Source: Parus major (lineage: Eukaryota; Chordata; Aves; Passeriformes; Paridae). Taken from it: a stretch of DNA of 64,000 nucleotides. The notes beneath the pieces are model-generated. The model worked only from the letters and a program-made list of their open reading frames with translations. It had not been told where the DNA came from and made no database searches. Of this stretch, positions 1 to 12,579 are shown piece after piece. Each line of letters begins with the position of its first letter. Position 1 is the stretch's first letter. Location of the stretch: positions 56,198,656 to 56,262,655 of the forward strand of contig NC_031774.1 in assembly GCF_001522545.3 (NCBI RefSeq). Reading direction: 5' to 3'. The position numbers were made by a program, and so were the translations under genes.

Positions 1-1005
1 ACAGCAGCTACATATACCCATTATATTTGTTCATTTTCTTAGGGCATTTTGTGGGGTTTGAAGAATGTCACTAAAATGCAAGAGCCACCGAAAAGGACAA
101 TTCACACACTGGTTATTGCCCCTTGCAAGCACTAAAATTCACCTCAAGCATCACTTTAGTCCTTTGTCCTCACCAGCTCTACAAGTTGTTTTGTATCCTC
201 ATACCTTTCCTCTCTGTCATCACAGGGGAAGAAAAAAAATCCAGATTTTATTTAAAGATGATCCTTTTTCTCCCTGTGCCCAAAAAAGACAGTGTGATGA
301 CCAGCTTCTACCCTCTTCTGCTTAAAAGTCATAGCTGATATCCACGTACAACCCACACAAGACCAAAGACCTTCTGGGACCTTACCACCCATCACAAGGG
401 TCCAATTTTCCCACACAAAAAAATCAGCCTGGCTCAGGAATTCCACTTAGTCTGCATTTTATCTTTTTGGAAATAATTCATGCACACAACTCCGCAGGAA
501 ATTAGCTTTGGGCTCAATCTGAGCTCACTGAAGCCAAAGGGCTTCCCCAAGAAAACAGTCATTTTTCCCTGTTTTGGTAGTTTATGCTTTGCAGAGCAGA
601 AGGGAGGCTTTCCAAATCATCCCCAAACAGAGACAGCTGTGTCGCTGCTTCCCAGAGAAACTGTATTGTTTCCAAAAAGAGTAGCAGGGCTTAGGGAGCT
701 TGCAAGCAAATTATTACAAGATAATTACAAGAGCTGGCAGGCTCTCTCAGTGTTCCCAATGCTCTCTCTATGGTCCACAACCCCCACACAAAGCAAATCT
801 GCCCTAGGTCTCGCTGAGAGCAAGCAAATAAACTGTGATTTCTCAGCACTGGGCTCCAGAAAGCCACATGTCCAACTCCCAGCAGCTCAAGTGGCCATCT
901 GTATCTGGGTCAAGGCACTGCAAAGCACAGGACCCGGAGGAAGAGTAAGAAACAGGTTTGTAACTGAATATTTATTTTTGTAGAACTAACACAGTCATAC
1001 CCCAC

Positions 1006-1575
1006 TCTTAGATGCTGCTCTGTGAGGAAATGCCCATCCTCCATACCCAGGCCTCCACAGAACCTATGAATTCCTGTTGGAAATGCCTCCCCTCCATAGC
1101 CATCCCTTCACAGCACTCACAGACCCTGTGAATTCCTGTTGGAAATGCTTCCCCCATCCCTAACTGGGGTTCTTCAGCATCCTCATGAGGGAAGCAAAGG
1201 GGCAGGCACTGATCTCTCTGGTGCCCAGTGACAGGACCCGAGAGAATGGCCTGAATTGTGTCAGGGAAGGTTTAGGCTGGATATTAGGACAAGGTTCTTC
1301 CCCCAGAGGGTAGCTGGGCACTGGAACAGGCTCCCCAGGGCAGTGGTCACAGCACCAAACCTGGCACAGCCTAAGGAGCGTTTGGACAATGCTCTCAGGG
1401 ACAGGGTGTGACACTTGGGGATGGTGCTGTGCAGGGCCAGCAGCTCAGTGGTGCTGATGGGTCCCTTCCAACTCAGTTTATTCTGTGATTCCATGATTCC
1501 ATAGCCAGCCACTCACAGAATTCAAAGATTTTATGAACTCCTGTTGGAAATGCCTCCCCCTCTATACCCAGCCCT
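1006..1575. repeat. Degenerate ~60-bp tandem repeat split by CR1
   Basis: A motif built around 'gaattcctgttggaaatgcc' followed by a 'ccatacccagcc'-like tail recurs. The 'ggaaa' anchor falls at 1026 (half copy), 1079 and 1141, then at 1546 after the CR1 insert. Spacings are 53 and 62 bases, then 405. Copies are diverged by several substitutions. Confidence 0.7.
1170..1503 (+). mobile_element. CR1 LINE fragment, 3' end
   Basis: The sequence reads like a CR1 3' region in the plus direction. It runs from the segment with 'ggcaggcactgatctct' through 'ggatattaggacaaggttct' and 'gcactggaacaggctcccca' to the terminal 'attctgtgattccatgattc'. CR1 copies are usually truncated at the 5' end and lack target-site duplications, as here. 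It splits a local short tandem array. Confidence 0.9.
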
Positions 1576-1609
1576 TGGACCAGGGTAGCCCTGCACCCCC
1601 AGAATCCAC

Positions 1610-1690
1610 CTGATGCTCCCAGCTCCAAGGGTTAAGGAGAACAGGCTATCCCGGGGGGTAACACATGGTTTCAAACCCAGGGAGCATCAG
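1610..1690. repeat. Inverted repeat, 11-bp arms
   Basis: CTGATGCTCCC at 1610-1620 is the exact reverse complement of GGGAGCATCAG at 1680-1690, with a 59-base spacer. The outer flanks (cacc and ggtg) also match if a 2-base offset is allowed. The role is unknown. Confidence 0.7.
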
Positions 1691-4049
1691 AGGTGTCCTG
1701 TGAACAGCCTCACCACCAAGCAGTCACCACAACAACCCTTGCACAAACACGTGTGAGCACAGGAGCAGACCTAATGAGCTCAACCCCAAATTTCCAGACA
1801 AAGCCAATCTCACCTGAGTGCAACACAGCAAGGCAGTGACTGATGTCAGGTGAATATTTGATCCTTTGATCTCAAATCACAGCAGCTACACCAAGGGACA
1901 CCCCTGCCCCGTGCTGGCTCAGATGGAACCCCATGCACGTGGCCCAGGACTCCCAGACACAGTTTGGGTTTTACAGCAGGTTTTACAGCCATCTGCTCAC
2001 CGAGCAGTGCTGCTCTGCTGAGCTGTTCTTCCTCCCTGATTCAGTGGCTGCAGAAGTGCCTGCCAGCCCCAGGAACCACTTCTGCCTCAGGGAACCCAGG
2101 CACACACAGCCCTGGGGTTACCCAGATGAGGGCTGACTGTGTGATGCAGCTGAAAGGCTAAGAAAGGGAGAGTTTCTTTCTTCTGCTGGTTTTGGGTGGT
2201 TTTTTAAGCTAGAAGGAGGTGCAGTGAAAATTAAGCAAACTCAGAATGGGCATAAAGTGCATGTGGTATCTCCTCCAGGCTGGGCAGCTGGTGAACACAT
2301 TTCTGAGAATCTCAGGTCATTTCCCCATGATTAACAAAGAGTCACCAACCATAGTCACAATCAAGTAAATGAGGCAGTTATCACTGGTTATCACCCCAGC
2401 ACCTCTGCTCTCTGAGGAGTCCAGTGCAGGGAGGCATATACACATCACCCAGAGAATCATGAATTGGCTCTTGCACTTGCATGAATAAACTCTGCAGGGT
2501 CCCTTGGGGTGAAGGTGGCCCTGGCACCCGGGTGCACAGTGCAGCATCAACATCAAACTCATTCCAGAGGAGCTCAACGATGACAACCACAAACCAGGAT
2601 GAGCTGAGGGGAGTTGTGGGTTCCCCGCTTGCCCCAGGGAAAAAAACCCAAAACAAACCAGCCCAAATCTAACTGCATCCTGCGAATTCCTGTCCATATT
2701 TTCTTAACCACTTGGTTGAAATTTCAAGCTGAGACGCTGGAGAGTTTTTGTAACAAGCAAATTCAATCATTTGTCTGGAACAATGCATCTTCTGGGGTAT
2801 TCAAGTGAACCAGACACACACCCTTCCTCCTCACCCCCTCCCTGCAAGACAGCCTAATTCACAGCAGTGCTACACTATCAGCTCATTTTTTCACTAGAAA
2901 CTTTTACACATCATATCTGCAAAAAGATGATTATCTTGTTCACCTGCACCCGTTCCATTTGAAAGAAGACCAGACCCAAATTAGAAAAAAAACCAAAACT
3001 CAGATAAGCCAACCAATTATATACAAAAAAAGTCTGTTTTTTTAATCCCAATTAAAAAAAAAAAAAACCCACGACATTTTGAGCATCATTAAAATGTGGT
3101 ATTAAAAGGATACAAAGAAAGAAAAGAAAAAGCAGCACAAAATCTTCCCTCCCAGACCTTTTAAAGTGGTAAAGAAAACTACATAAATACTCCTTTCCCA
3201 CCTGAAAGATTAAAAAATTCAAAGGACTGACTGAACTTAGAGGGGAATAAACTGAGAAATAAGGAACTAGAGTGTATGACACTACAGACATTACCTGTTA
3301 ATCAAAGATTTATAGGTCATCTGCACCCCTCAGCTGGCTGCTGGCACCTTGGTGTCTCAGAACAGAATAGCCCTGTAAATACCATGCTTTTTTTACAGCC
3401 CTCAGTTCAAGAAGGCTACTAAAATTTGTCTTTTCAGTTTAGAGTGATCAACCTACAACAGCTCTTCCTGTTTTACAAAATACTGAGCTCTTCAATATCT
3501 GCTGGCTCAGGCAGGGCTAGGGAAGGCTAGAGACCCTTACAAGCTCAGCCAAAGGTCTGTACAAAAATTAAGAGTGCCCAAACACCCAAAAGCCACTTGG
3601 AATAAGCTTGCTGTGAGGATTTGTGAATCACCTTCTCGTGTTAAACATCACCTGGAAAGCTATATGGATTCAAAGAGACTGAAACGTAAAGCATCACTGG
3701 CTCACACCTCAGCTACCTCTTCTCTGAGCTTAGCCTTTTCTTTTTCATCCCCTTCCTCCTCAATACTGACTGGCACCTGCTTGCTCAGGGCTGCTTGAGA
3801 GCTGCTTCCATTTTGATCTCTTTTTTATGCCGCAACTTCCTTGATTTGAAGGACAAAAAATACTAGTTTCGCATCCTGTGGCTAACCATAGGCAACACAC
3901 TTAGCTACCCTTGCACTGAGCTTGATTTGTCCAAGCTACAGTCTGTCCCCTAAGCCACTGCAGATGGAGACAAGCATTTATATCAGCTTCATGAAAATGC
4001 AAATATCCCAAGTCCCTCAACCATGTGGGGTCAGAAAGTTACACTGGGG

Positions 4050-4352
4050 AGCTACGACACGACGATGGCAGCTGACCCTTCCAACCCTGCAGCTCATGTT
4101 TTCACCTCAGCTCGCATCGCCTCAGTCCGCAGCCCAAGCGTGGATGTCCAGCAAAGTTCACAGATTAGAGTCAGAAATGTCAGTCTGATCTTGTTTCACC
4201 TCCTGCCTGCAAAAAAAAAAACCCTGGCCTCAAATGTTCCTGCAATGAAGTGACCACTGCAAGGTGTCAGTGCGGATGTCAGAAAAAGCGGAGATTTTCC
4301 GAGCAGGCCGCGGAGGCCTCGCACGTCAGGTTTACTGACAAAAGGAACCAGC
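4050..4352. promoter_or_regulatory. CpG-rich patch in intron 9
   Basis: About fifteen CpG dinucleotides lie in 300 bases, seven of them between 4272 and 4325, in an otherwise CpG-poor intron. The patch includes a CCGCGG site and a cacgtca element resembling a CREB half-site. The role is not known; an intragenic regulatory element is one possibility. Confidence 0.3.
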
Positions 4353-6937
4353 GTGCCAGCAAACACATCAGGGGTTTTGGTGGATGTGAACACAGTCAAA
4401 CCACAGGAAGATGCACTTTCAACCAGCCTGCCCTTTTTCTGTGCTAGACAGGAGCCAGAGGAAAGCAGAAACTGGCTGTCCCTGCTGTGGTCACAAAGCC
4501 ATCGTGATAGCTCCACGGTGCACACACCTGCAGGATCTGCACTGGAGAGTGAAGGCGAAGAGAGGAAATTCCCCTGTACCCCCCTGTCCAAGGACTCCCC
4601 AAAAACCAACTTGCCACCCCAGGTAATGAACAACTCAAGCTCCTTCAAGCCTGACTTGCAGAGCTTTCCAGCACAGTAGCTTAGGGCTAACACAGGTGTA
4701 AACTCTCAAGAGTAAGAGAAAAAGTCTCAATGCCTGCAGAAAAGCATCCAAGACGTGCATTTGGCTGTCATGTGAATGCACACAGGGAGTTGTGCCTCCA
4801 CAACATGCCACAGAGAAAATGCTGGGGGTTCAGAGCCAGGGAGTGGATCAAAGCCATCCCCTGCTCCCAAAGGGCTCCCTCCCAGTGCCTTTCAAAGAGA
4901 ACATCAAAGAGGCCTCGCTGAGCACCCACCAGCACTCCAAAGCCTGTGTCAGGGTACTTGTTCATCTCCCAGAGCTGCAGGAAGGCTGTCACTGCCTCTC
5001 CAGCCTCCCTCACCTCCACCACACCAGGCTCTGCCCTGTGCTCTACCCCTTTGGTGACACTGGAGCAGCTGGGGGACAACCAGGCTGATGCTGGAGATAC
5101 CCTGAGGAGCCATGACTGAGGACTCCCCTGGACATACAAGGGCATTCAGACCTCCCTTGTGGCACCTGAGGACAAGGGATGGGTGAGCTGCCACCCCTCA
5201 GTCCCACCCCTTTGGCTTGTGGGCCCTCACTTGAAAATGATGCCCCTGTTGAAGGCTCTAGGTCAGCTCTAACACTTCCAGGAGGTGAAATACAGGCTAA
5301 TCTCTTGAAACATCTGGGTGACCCATGACAAGATGACCACGCTGATGATCCTGACAGAACTGCCTAAGCGCCCCAAGAGCTGGTGGACATGCAGAGAATC
5401 CTTTCCTTTCCATGCTGAGAGCATGGCATCAGCCCTCAGCCAGTAATGGGGACAAAAAGCTGTGTGCCAAACAGCAGGCTGCCCTCGTAAAATGGGACCA
5501 GTTCCATGATTATACTGTCCTGAGTCCCAGGCCAGTCCTGCCTGGCTTAAATAGCACCCCTGCTCATTATTCTCTTGAAGGACGCTCGTTATAGAAAATC
5601 ACATCCCTCTGCCAAGTTCTCGTGTCTCACTATTTTTGGAACAACAGGGGCAGGCTCTGAGCCTCAGCAACTGTCAGCAGAGCCAGAGGGAAAGCAAATC
5701 CATATAACGATCAGGCTGGCTGACGGGGACAGTGCTGGGAACAGCATCGCCTGGGGACAGTCCCCTGGAAGGACCCTTTGGTCATGAGAAAAGGGATAAG
5801 GGCAATGAACAGAAAACCCAGAAGCTGTTTGACAATATTTGCATGGGAAGCCAATCTCCCCCAGCCCTTTTCATTCTCATGCATATGAGTGGAGACAAAA
5901 GGATTTAAAAGCAAAGCACCTGTGAAGGAAGGATGGCTCCTAAACCCCAAAGAAGACAAGACCTACTTACTACAAACTGATTTTAATTAAAACATTCCAG
6001 GATTCACATTCCCCAGGATTATATTACTGAGTTAGCTATTCATACATATAGCCCCTCTCACCCCTTGTAGGACAGTATTGTTGAGGTGTTAGATGACACC
6101 AGTGTCAGGTAAACAGAAACAAACACTTCTTGGTATTTGTGACCCCTACTGCAGGATCCACAATTATCCACAGGTCCCAGCACCTGTCAGCAACTCACAG
6201 ATTACTGGAGCGGAAGCATAATCCTCTCTGACACTAAAGAATTATTCTAAGACCCTAGAAAAAGCAGAGATAAATGGCTTATGCAAGGTGGAAAGCTCCC
6301 AAGGCAAAGACTTCAATTGAAAAAAAAATTAAAAATTTGAAAAAACAGAGAGATGGTGAGCAAGGAAGACCTCCTTGCTCTTGACCCACAGATGTACCTG
6401 AAGCAGAATTTTAACTGCCCCCCTGCGATGGAGCATCTGGACTCCTTCCTTGCCTTTCACAGGAAAGGAATCCAGAGGTGCAAGTCCAAAACTGCCCAGC
6501 CCAGTGCTGGGCACACAGATGGATACATCCAGACTCTGCCAGCCTGCTGAGCTGCTGATATTTCATCTTTACACTCTGGAAACTGTGACCCACAGCGGGC
6601 AGAGACAGTCCTTGCAGCTCCTACCACCTAGTGGCTACAGGATTCAGCCCTGATGGAGCTCGGAGGCTGCCTGGAGCTCGGGCAGCCCCAGACTACCCTG
6701 CACAAAAAAAGCTGCCCTTTCTGGCAGGAATCACTTAAGCTGTAGCTGAGACTAAAGCAGGCTCACACTGAGCAGAGGCAGCACAAGAGAAGAGAAAACC
6801 TTTCTGAAAACTATCAGTGGCTAATGTAAGCTCAGAAGAACCTCAGCCAGCTCTAAAATAGGCAAGCAGAAATAGCAGCAGTATAGAGGAACTCAGGTAA
6901 TGCATTGCTGTTTCAGGTACTTGTGCCTGCTCAGCTA

Positions 6938-7180
6938 ATCATAGACCCAGAGAATGGTTTGGGTTGGAAGGGATGTTAAAGATCATCTAGTTACAACCCT
7001 CCTCTCCTCTATGGGACACCTATCACTAGATCAAGTTGCCCAGAGCTTCATCCAGCCTGGCCTTGGGCACTTCAGGGATGGGGCATCCCTGGAATAACGC
7101 TGCATTCCTGGCACCACACAACATCACACCGTGCAGCACAGACATGTCCCAGGCTGTTAACGTCACCCCCAGGCTGCTTA
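6938..7180 (-). mobile_element. CR1 LINE fragment
   Basis: The plus strand shows the reverse complement of a CR1 3' end, starting 'atcatagacccagagaatgg', then 'tttgggttggaagggatgtt' and 'aaagatcatctag', and continuing through 'ccagcctggccttgggcact'. The element is therefore in the same direction as PRKCH. Confidence 0.85.
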
Positions 7181-7888
7181 AGCCATGGTTTGGGTGGGAT
7201 ACTGTTAAAGAAACAGAATTCAAATGGCTCTGGATCCAGCCAAATTCTCAGACCCTACAAGCGCTCTGTCCTCAAGCTGCAGCAGCATTTCAGGCACTTC
7301 CAAGAGATTTGAACTTTCTTATGACTTTCCATGATTTCCTCTTGAACTGGGATGGGGAAGGCCATAACTGGACACCCCTGGGACAGGTGCAGCCTCACCA
7401 GTGCCAGGCAGAACAGATAATGACTTTTCCAAGTTCCTGAAGCAACCCAGTCCATAATTTAGCTCACATTCCATGGAGCTGCACTGCTGGCTCAGACTAA
7501 ACCTGGCACCTACCATAAACCCTGTCTGCCTTCCAGTTGGGTACTGCTCTGCCAATTCCCAGCTTGTCCTGGTCTTACAGGATCAGGCTTTGACTTGGCC
7601 TTGACAAATGGTAAGAGGCCTCAGAATGTCCAGTTCTTGAAAAATTCCCAAAGGCAAGTCCAGTAGGTCATTAGGTATCCAGAATCTCCATGGCAGACCA
7701 GAGCTGTGTTTTGTTTTTTATGACATGAACCATTAATACCACATTTAAAGAGTCTGGGCTGTAACTGTGATACATGTGATGTGGTTTCCATGTAATTGCA
7801 AACTGGGTATTCGTGCTACCATGCCCCCAATCCATAAATTTTTAAATATGGCTGCAGGATGACATTTTGGATAAGTGGTTACTCTTTT

Positions 7889-7918
7889 TATATATATATA
7901 TAATGGTTCATATATATA
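7889..7918. repeat. TA-rich simple repeat
   Basis: An alternating TA run at 7889-7903 is followed by a second short one at 7910-7918. Confidence 0.85.
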
Positions 7919-8479
7919 GGTATCTTTTTCTGCCAAGGTCTTGCTAATGGATGGGATATCCCCATACCATACAAAGAATAAACAGAAACCCCAAGTTTGT
8001 ATCAGCCTGGATAAGCCTTCCTGGAAGGACTGTGACCACTGAATACCCTGGTGTTGCAATAATTTCTCCACTGTAGCACAGGGGTTTCACTGTGCTTCTA
8101 TAAGCAATTTAAATCTGGTGATTCTGGATTGAAGTGGGTGTCACTGAGTGCAGACTGTGGGCAAAAGATGTCATGAACCACCTTCATTTGAAATCTGCAT
8201 TTTTTTTGTAAACACTTCCCTTTTTTGTGTTATCATCAGAGGGGAAGCGGTTGTCTGTTGCAGACAATCCAGACAATGAAGCAAAGTGGGATTCAAGTGA
8301 AAGAGGAACCCAGGAAAGACTGGAAATATCAGGGTCCTGCTACACAAGCGCCACTCCCTTGGCACCATTTCAAGGACTGACCAGCTCTGTGTTCAGGGCA
8401 GCAGGGGCTGAGGGGTTCTTCCCTCTGCTCCTCTAATGACAAGCTGGTCCAGAAACTCCTGTTTCAGGCTGCTCTACTG

Positions 8480-8780
8480 TTTAACAACCTCTTTTTAATT
8501 TCCAGTCTAACTGTACCCATGGCCAGTCTAGACTCATTTAATCTTATCCAGCATCTTGACAGCTTTGTTTCCCTCCTCAGTGTTTGACATCTGCAGACAT
8601 CAATCAGATCCTCTTTTTGCTTTCAATTTGCTAGTCTAAACAGGCTGAGTTCTCCCCTTTTCTTCCCCTTTACAAAAGACTCTGCAATTATTTCACCAGC
8701 CTAGAAGATCTCGCCTGCACCCACAGCAGACTGCATTCAGATTTTCTGAACATGACAAACGGCACTCACACAGTGACCTT
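8480..8780 (-). mobile_element. Old diverged CR1 fragment
   Basis: The pattern 'cctctttttaatttccagtc', 'cccatggccagtctagact', 'caatcagatcctctttttgc' and 'gctagtctaaacaggctgag' is that of an older CR1 family read in reverse. It comes from further inside the element than the young tails. It is highly diverged, so the boundaries are approximate. Confidence 0.6.
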
Positions 8781-10064
8781 GAATCTTCCCTAAGTTCATA
8801 AGGAGCACTCTGCACAGCCCAGGAGCACACTTTCTGTTTTCACATCCACACTGCAAATTTAGTAAGCAAAGCCATAGCAAAGACCATAGCAACGAGTGGC
8901 AAAACCCACATTTGACCTCACACAGAACACATCAATACTGGACATTTCTGATACTTCAGGAAAGGTATTACAAGTTGAAATATCATGAAATAAAAGTTTC
9001 TTTGGTTACCAGTGACAACAGTGAGCTTTAAGTTTCATTTCTACTATACAACCCAGCTGCTCTGTGAACCATGTGAGCTGTGTATTAAATAAAACCCAAC
9101 ACAAACCACCTCATTTCTATTAGATGAGTCTACCCAAAGGCTCCACCCTAAATGAGCACAGTTCTTCACCTCCATAGCTGGCTGTTGCATCACCCCAGTG
9201 AAAAGAGAAATGGGTGGGTGGCTGAATATACTTGTCTGCTCTTTTTTTGGGTTTTTTTAAGGTATTTTGGGTTTATGTAGGAGGAGCAAAGCTGCAATTA
9301 AAACTCAAGTTTCTCCTACCTCTTGTAAGAGGAAAACAAACTCTACTGCCCTTTAGCAAAGAACAAAATGCAACTGGAAAGGGGCCCAGGTGGTTTTGAA
9401 GAGCTACAATGCAGAAAATACTTTGGTCTTAATAACAGCTTAGCTGAGGGATTCCCAAATTCACCTTGCCATGCATGGCTGTGGCCACTGCCTCCATCTC
9501 AGCCACTCCTCCCTCCACCACCAACACCAGCACACACCAAATGAGGCTCCCAGCCAGGCACTCAGCCCATGTTCTGTCCTCCATTTGGGTACACAGGGCA
9601 GAAGGGACAGCAGTGCTGCCATTTGTCTTCCCTACATAAAAACAAATACCAACCATACATGGATCTGACTCAGTGCCCACCCACATCAGGCAGACCCCTT
9701 CCAGGAACCCCAGAAGGATCTTTCATTCAGTTCTGAGCTGTCTACAAAGGCTGGCAGAGACAGGAGGCTCCAGTTCCAAGTGCAAATCTGAAAGTTTGCA
9801 GAAAACTCAATGCAAATACAGCCTTGTTAAAAATTCAGGCAGCAACAGAGGAGAGCCTGAGATCCCAGAGCAACCAGAGGACACTGCAGGTGTGTAGACA
9901 TTTGCACTTGGAAACATTCAATGGCATGGAGATGTTTCTAGGGAAGACACAAAGAAAGGCTTTGTGCCTTACCAGTTTGTTAGGGAACTTAGAAGAGGCC
10001 AGGATTTTGTTTGCCAAATGCCCAGCAGATGTTAGAGGTGCAATACAGCACAGTCCTCTGTTCA

Positions 10065-10367
<303 letters not shown>

Positions 10368-11117
10368 CTAAACCAGAAGTGAGTGTGAATGGCAAGGGCT
10401 GAGCCCTCTGTCCTGAGCAGCACAGAGCCTCTGGCACCTTCCCAGGCTGGAAAGGTCAGTCATCTCATGAGCAGGCTTGTGGACCAAAGTGAGTCAGCCT
10501 GTTAGCATGGGCATCACTGTACAATCAATGACACACACTGCTGCCTGCAGCAGGCTGCTCTGGACAGAAATACCCACATGCTGCTCCTGTCTGGCACAGG
10601 GCTGGCTGGTCGAAGGTCACCCACTGTGCCAGCACAAACTGCCTGAGCGGGGTCATTCATCCCACCTCCCTCCCCAGGTATAAAACTCACTCTCTTTCAC
10701 ATCAGCTTCCTGGCAAAGGAGAGAAACAAAACCACCATCTCACCACGTTTGAAACCTCTGCCTTGCTGCCTTTAAAGGAGAAGTCTTTACATGCTCCCAG
10801 AAATGCTGCCCAAACGGGTATTAACACACACACTTGCAGCTCTTGGTATGGGCCCTGGCATGCAGCTGTTCCTTCAGGTGCTAACTTCTTTTTTGTGATA
10901 TCCAATTCTTCACTTTGCTGTCAGCTTTCTTTCTCTTCCCTTTTCTCCCTATTCTCTGTAACCAACTTTGTTGCACAAAGCCTTACCAGACTACCACTGA
11001 GTACCTCCTCTGGAGTGCCACTGGACAGCCTGTGTACCATGTTATGAAATCACCTACCTTGGGACTCCTTAAATAAGCAATGTGGTTGCTCACAAAATAG
11101 CCAGGAATAACTCTCAC
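10368..11117 (-). other. PRKCH: PRKCH intron 8 (750 bp)
   Basis: This phase-0 intron has a GTGAGA donor and a CTGGTTTAG acceptor. No repeat or gene is recognised in it. Confidence 0.9.
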
Positions 11118-11261
11118 CTTTCCAAAGCTTCCCTTTCCTAATACACGAAGGAAGGTTAAGTCTTTGATCCCAAGTTTGCTTGCTGAGCTTTCACTGATAT
11201 TGTTGCCTTCCTTCAGGCTGCCTTTTCCCTGATGTTTCAGCGTAGATCTAGAAACCAGTTT
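11118..11261 (-). CDS. PRKCH: PRKCH exon 8: V3 hinge and glycine-rich loop
   Basis: The 144-nt exon encodes residues 320-367. The acceptor is TTCCACAG|AAACTGG and the donor GGAAAG|GTGAGA, phase 0 at both ends. The first thirty residues (KLVSRSTLKHQGKGSLKEGN onward) are the polar, variable hinge. The kinase domain begins at about 351 and the exon ends with the nucleotide-binding loop LGKGSFGK, glycines 361, 363 and 366, which clamps the ATP phosphates. Hinge length is close to the human protein, so no insertion or deletion is suspected. Confidence 0.97.
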
Positions 11262-11529
11262 CTGTGGAAGAAAGGAAAGAAGTGTCAGTCTGCAGAGGAA
11301 TTGCACTTCTGCTTCAGAGGTGCTCACAGGTACTCAATCCACCACCCAGGGGATTTGGGGCCTGTCCAAGGGCACTTTATGGCTAATGAGACAGAAAGTT
11401 GTGTTGGTAGAATCACACAGCTGCCACATGTGACCAGCCAAACTCAGCACTGCTCAGGGCTGTGCTGCCATCTCAACACCAGCTCCTGATGTGGGCATTT
11501 TGGGTTGTAAACCCACTGCCCAGCACATC

Positions 11530-11612
11530 ACAGATAATCACAGAATATGCTGAGCTTGGAAGGGACCCACAAGGATCATCAAATCCAACTCCAGGCCCTG
11601 CACAGAACTATC
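11530..11612 (-). mobile_element. CR1 LINE tail
   Basis: This is a short reverse-oriented CR1 3' end: 'atcacagaatatgctgagct', 'tggaagggacccacaaggat', then 'catcaaatccaactccagg'. It belongs to the same subfamily type as the copy at 1170-1503. Confidence 0.85.
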
Positions 11613-12224
11613 CTCAAGAAACAAGAGACAAGGTTGACTCTCTCTATCCTTACTCCCCACCAAAAAAAAAAAAAATAAAAATGAGTGGGGAAATCCAAGT
11701 CTTCCATCAGCAAAGTAAGGAGGACTGCATAATTTCTGCAATAGGAAAAGTGGTGGTGAGATTTAGAACCCCAGTAGATCTCATCTGAATTTCTTATGTT
11801 CCTACTTGATTTGAAGAGTCTTACTCAAAGCCCAGTTCACTGGGACCCCAACTTCAAAACATGTCTCTTTTCCACATTTGGGCTGCAGGCTTGCTCCACT
11901 GCTCCAAATCCTATGGAAAGCTTTTCATTCCTATGGCAGCAGTGAGGTGCTGCATATTCAGGAGTTGTACCAGTATTAGCACTCATTTCCAGAGCTTGTA
12001 ATTTTGAAGCACAGAAAGATGGAGCCAACCTCCGGTGCCCTCTGCTCACAGCTCTCCAGGTATGCGTGTGCATACAAACGAGCACCTCCATTCAGTTTAT
12101 CGGCTGAACAAAGTCACAGGGACTTCGTGAGCTCCATCTTGTGACTACTGCAGTGTACAGCAAAGCTCCTCCTGCACAGGAGACTCGTCACCATGGGCAG
12201 AGAACCAAGAGCAGTCACAGCAGC

Positions 12225-12490
12225 ACAGAGAGGTTTGTGTTGGAAGGGTCCCCCTCAAGATCACTCAGTTCCAAATCCGTGCCATAGGCAAGGACACCTT
12301 CCACCACACCAGGTTGCTCAAAACCCCATCCAACCTGATCTTGCACATTTCCAGAGATGGGGCATCCACAGCATTTCTGAGCAACCTGTGCCAGGGACCC
12401 ACAGTAAAGAATTTCTTCCTAATGTATTATCTAAACCCACCCTCATTCAGCTTAAAGCCATTCAGGGTTGCCCTTACAGCACAGTCTGAA
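12225..12490 (-). mobile_element. CR1 LINE fragment
   Basis: Reverse-oriented CR1 3' region with 'gacaccttccaccacaccag', 'gttgctcaaaaccccatcca', 'agcaacctgtgccagggacc' and 'cagcttaaagccattcaggg'. The extreme tail is degraded. Confidence 0.85.
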
Positions 12491-12552
12491 CACTTTCCTA
12501 GATCCTTTAGGTCATGAATAACAAGAAGAGATCATTAAATGCCAAGCACAGA

Positions 12553-12579
12553 TTTTTATTTTTTTATTTTTTTTTTTCT
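12553..12579. repeat. T-rich tract
   Basis: A 27-base run of thymines broken by two adenines lies just beyond the CR1 fragment in intron 7. Confidence 0.7.

Noticed and set aside
480..983. 167-codon plus-strand open frame near the left edge
   Set aside because: No domain, no promoter, antisense intronic position; treated as chance.
4196..4693. 165-codon minus-strand frame overlapping the intron 9 CpG patch
   Set aside because: Openness follows from the higher GC content; the translated sequence matches nothing and has no PKC C-lobe motif.
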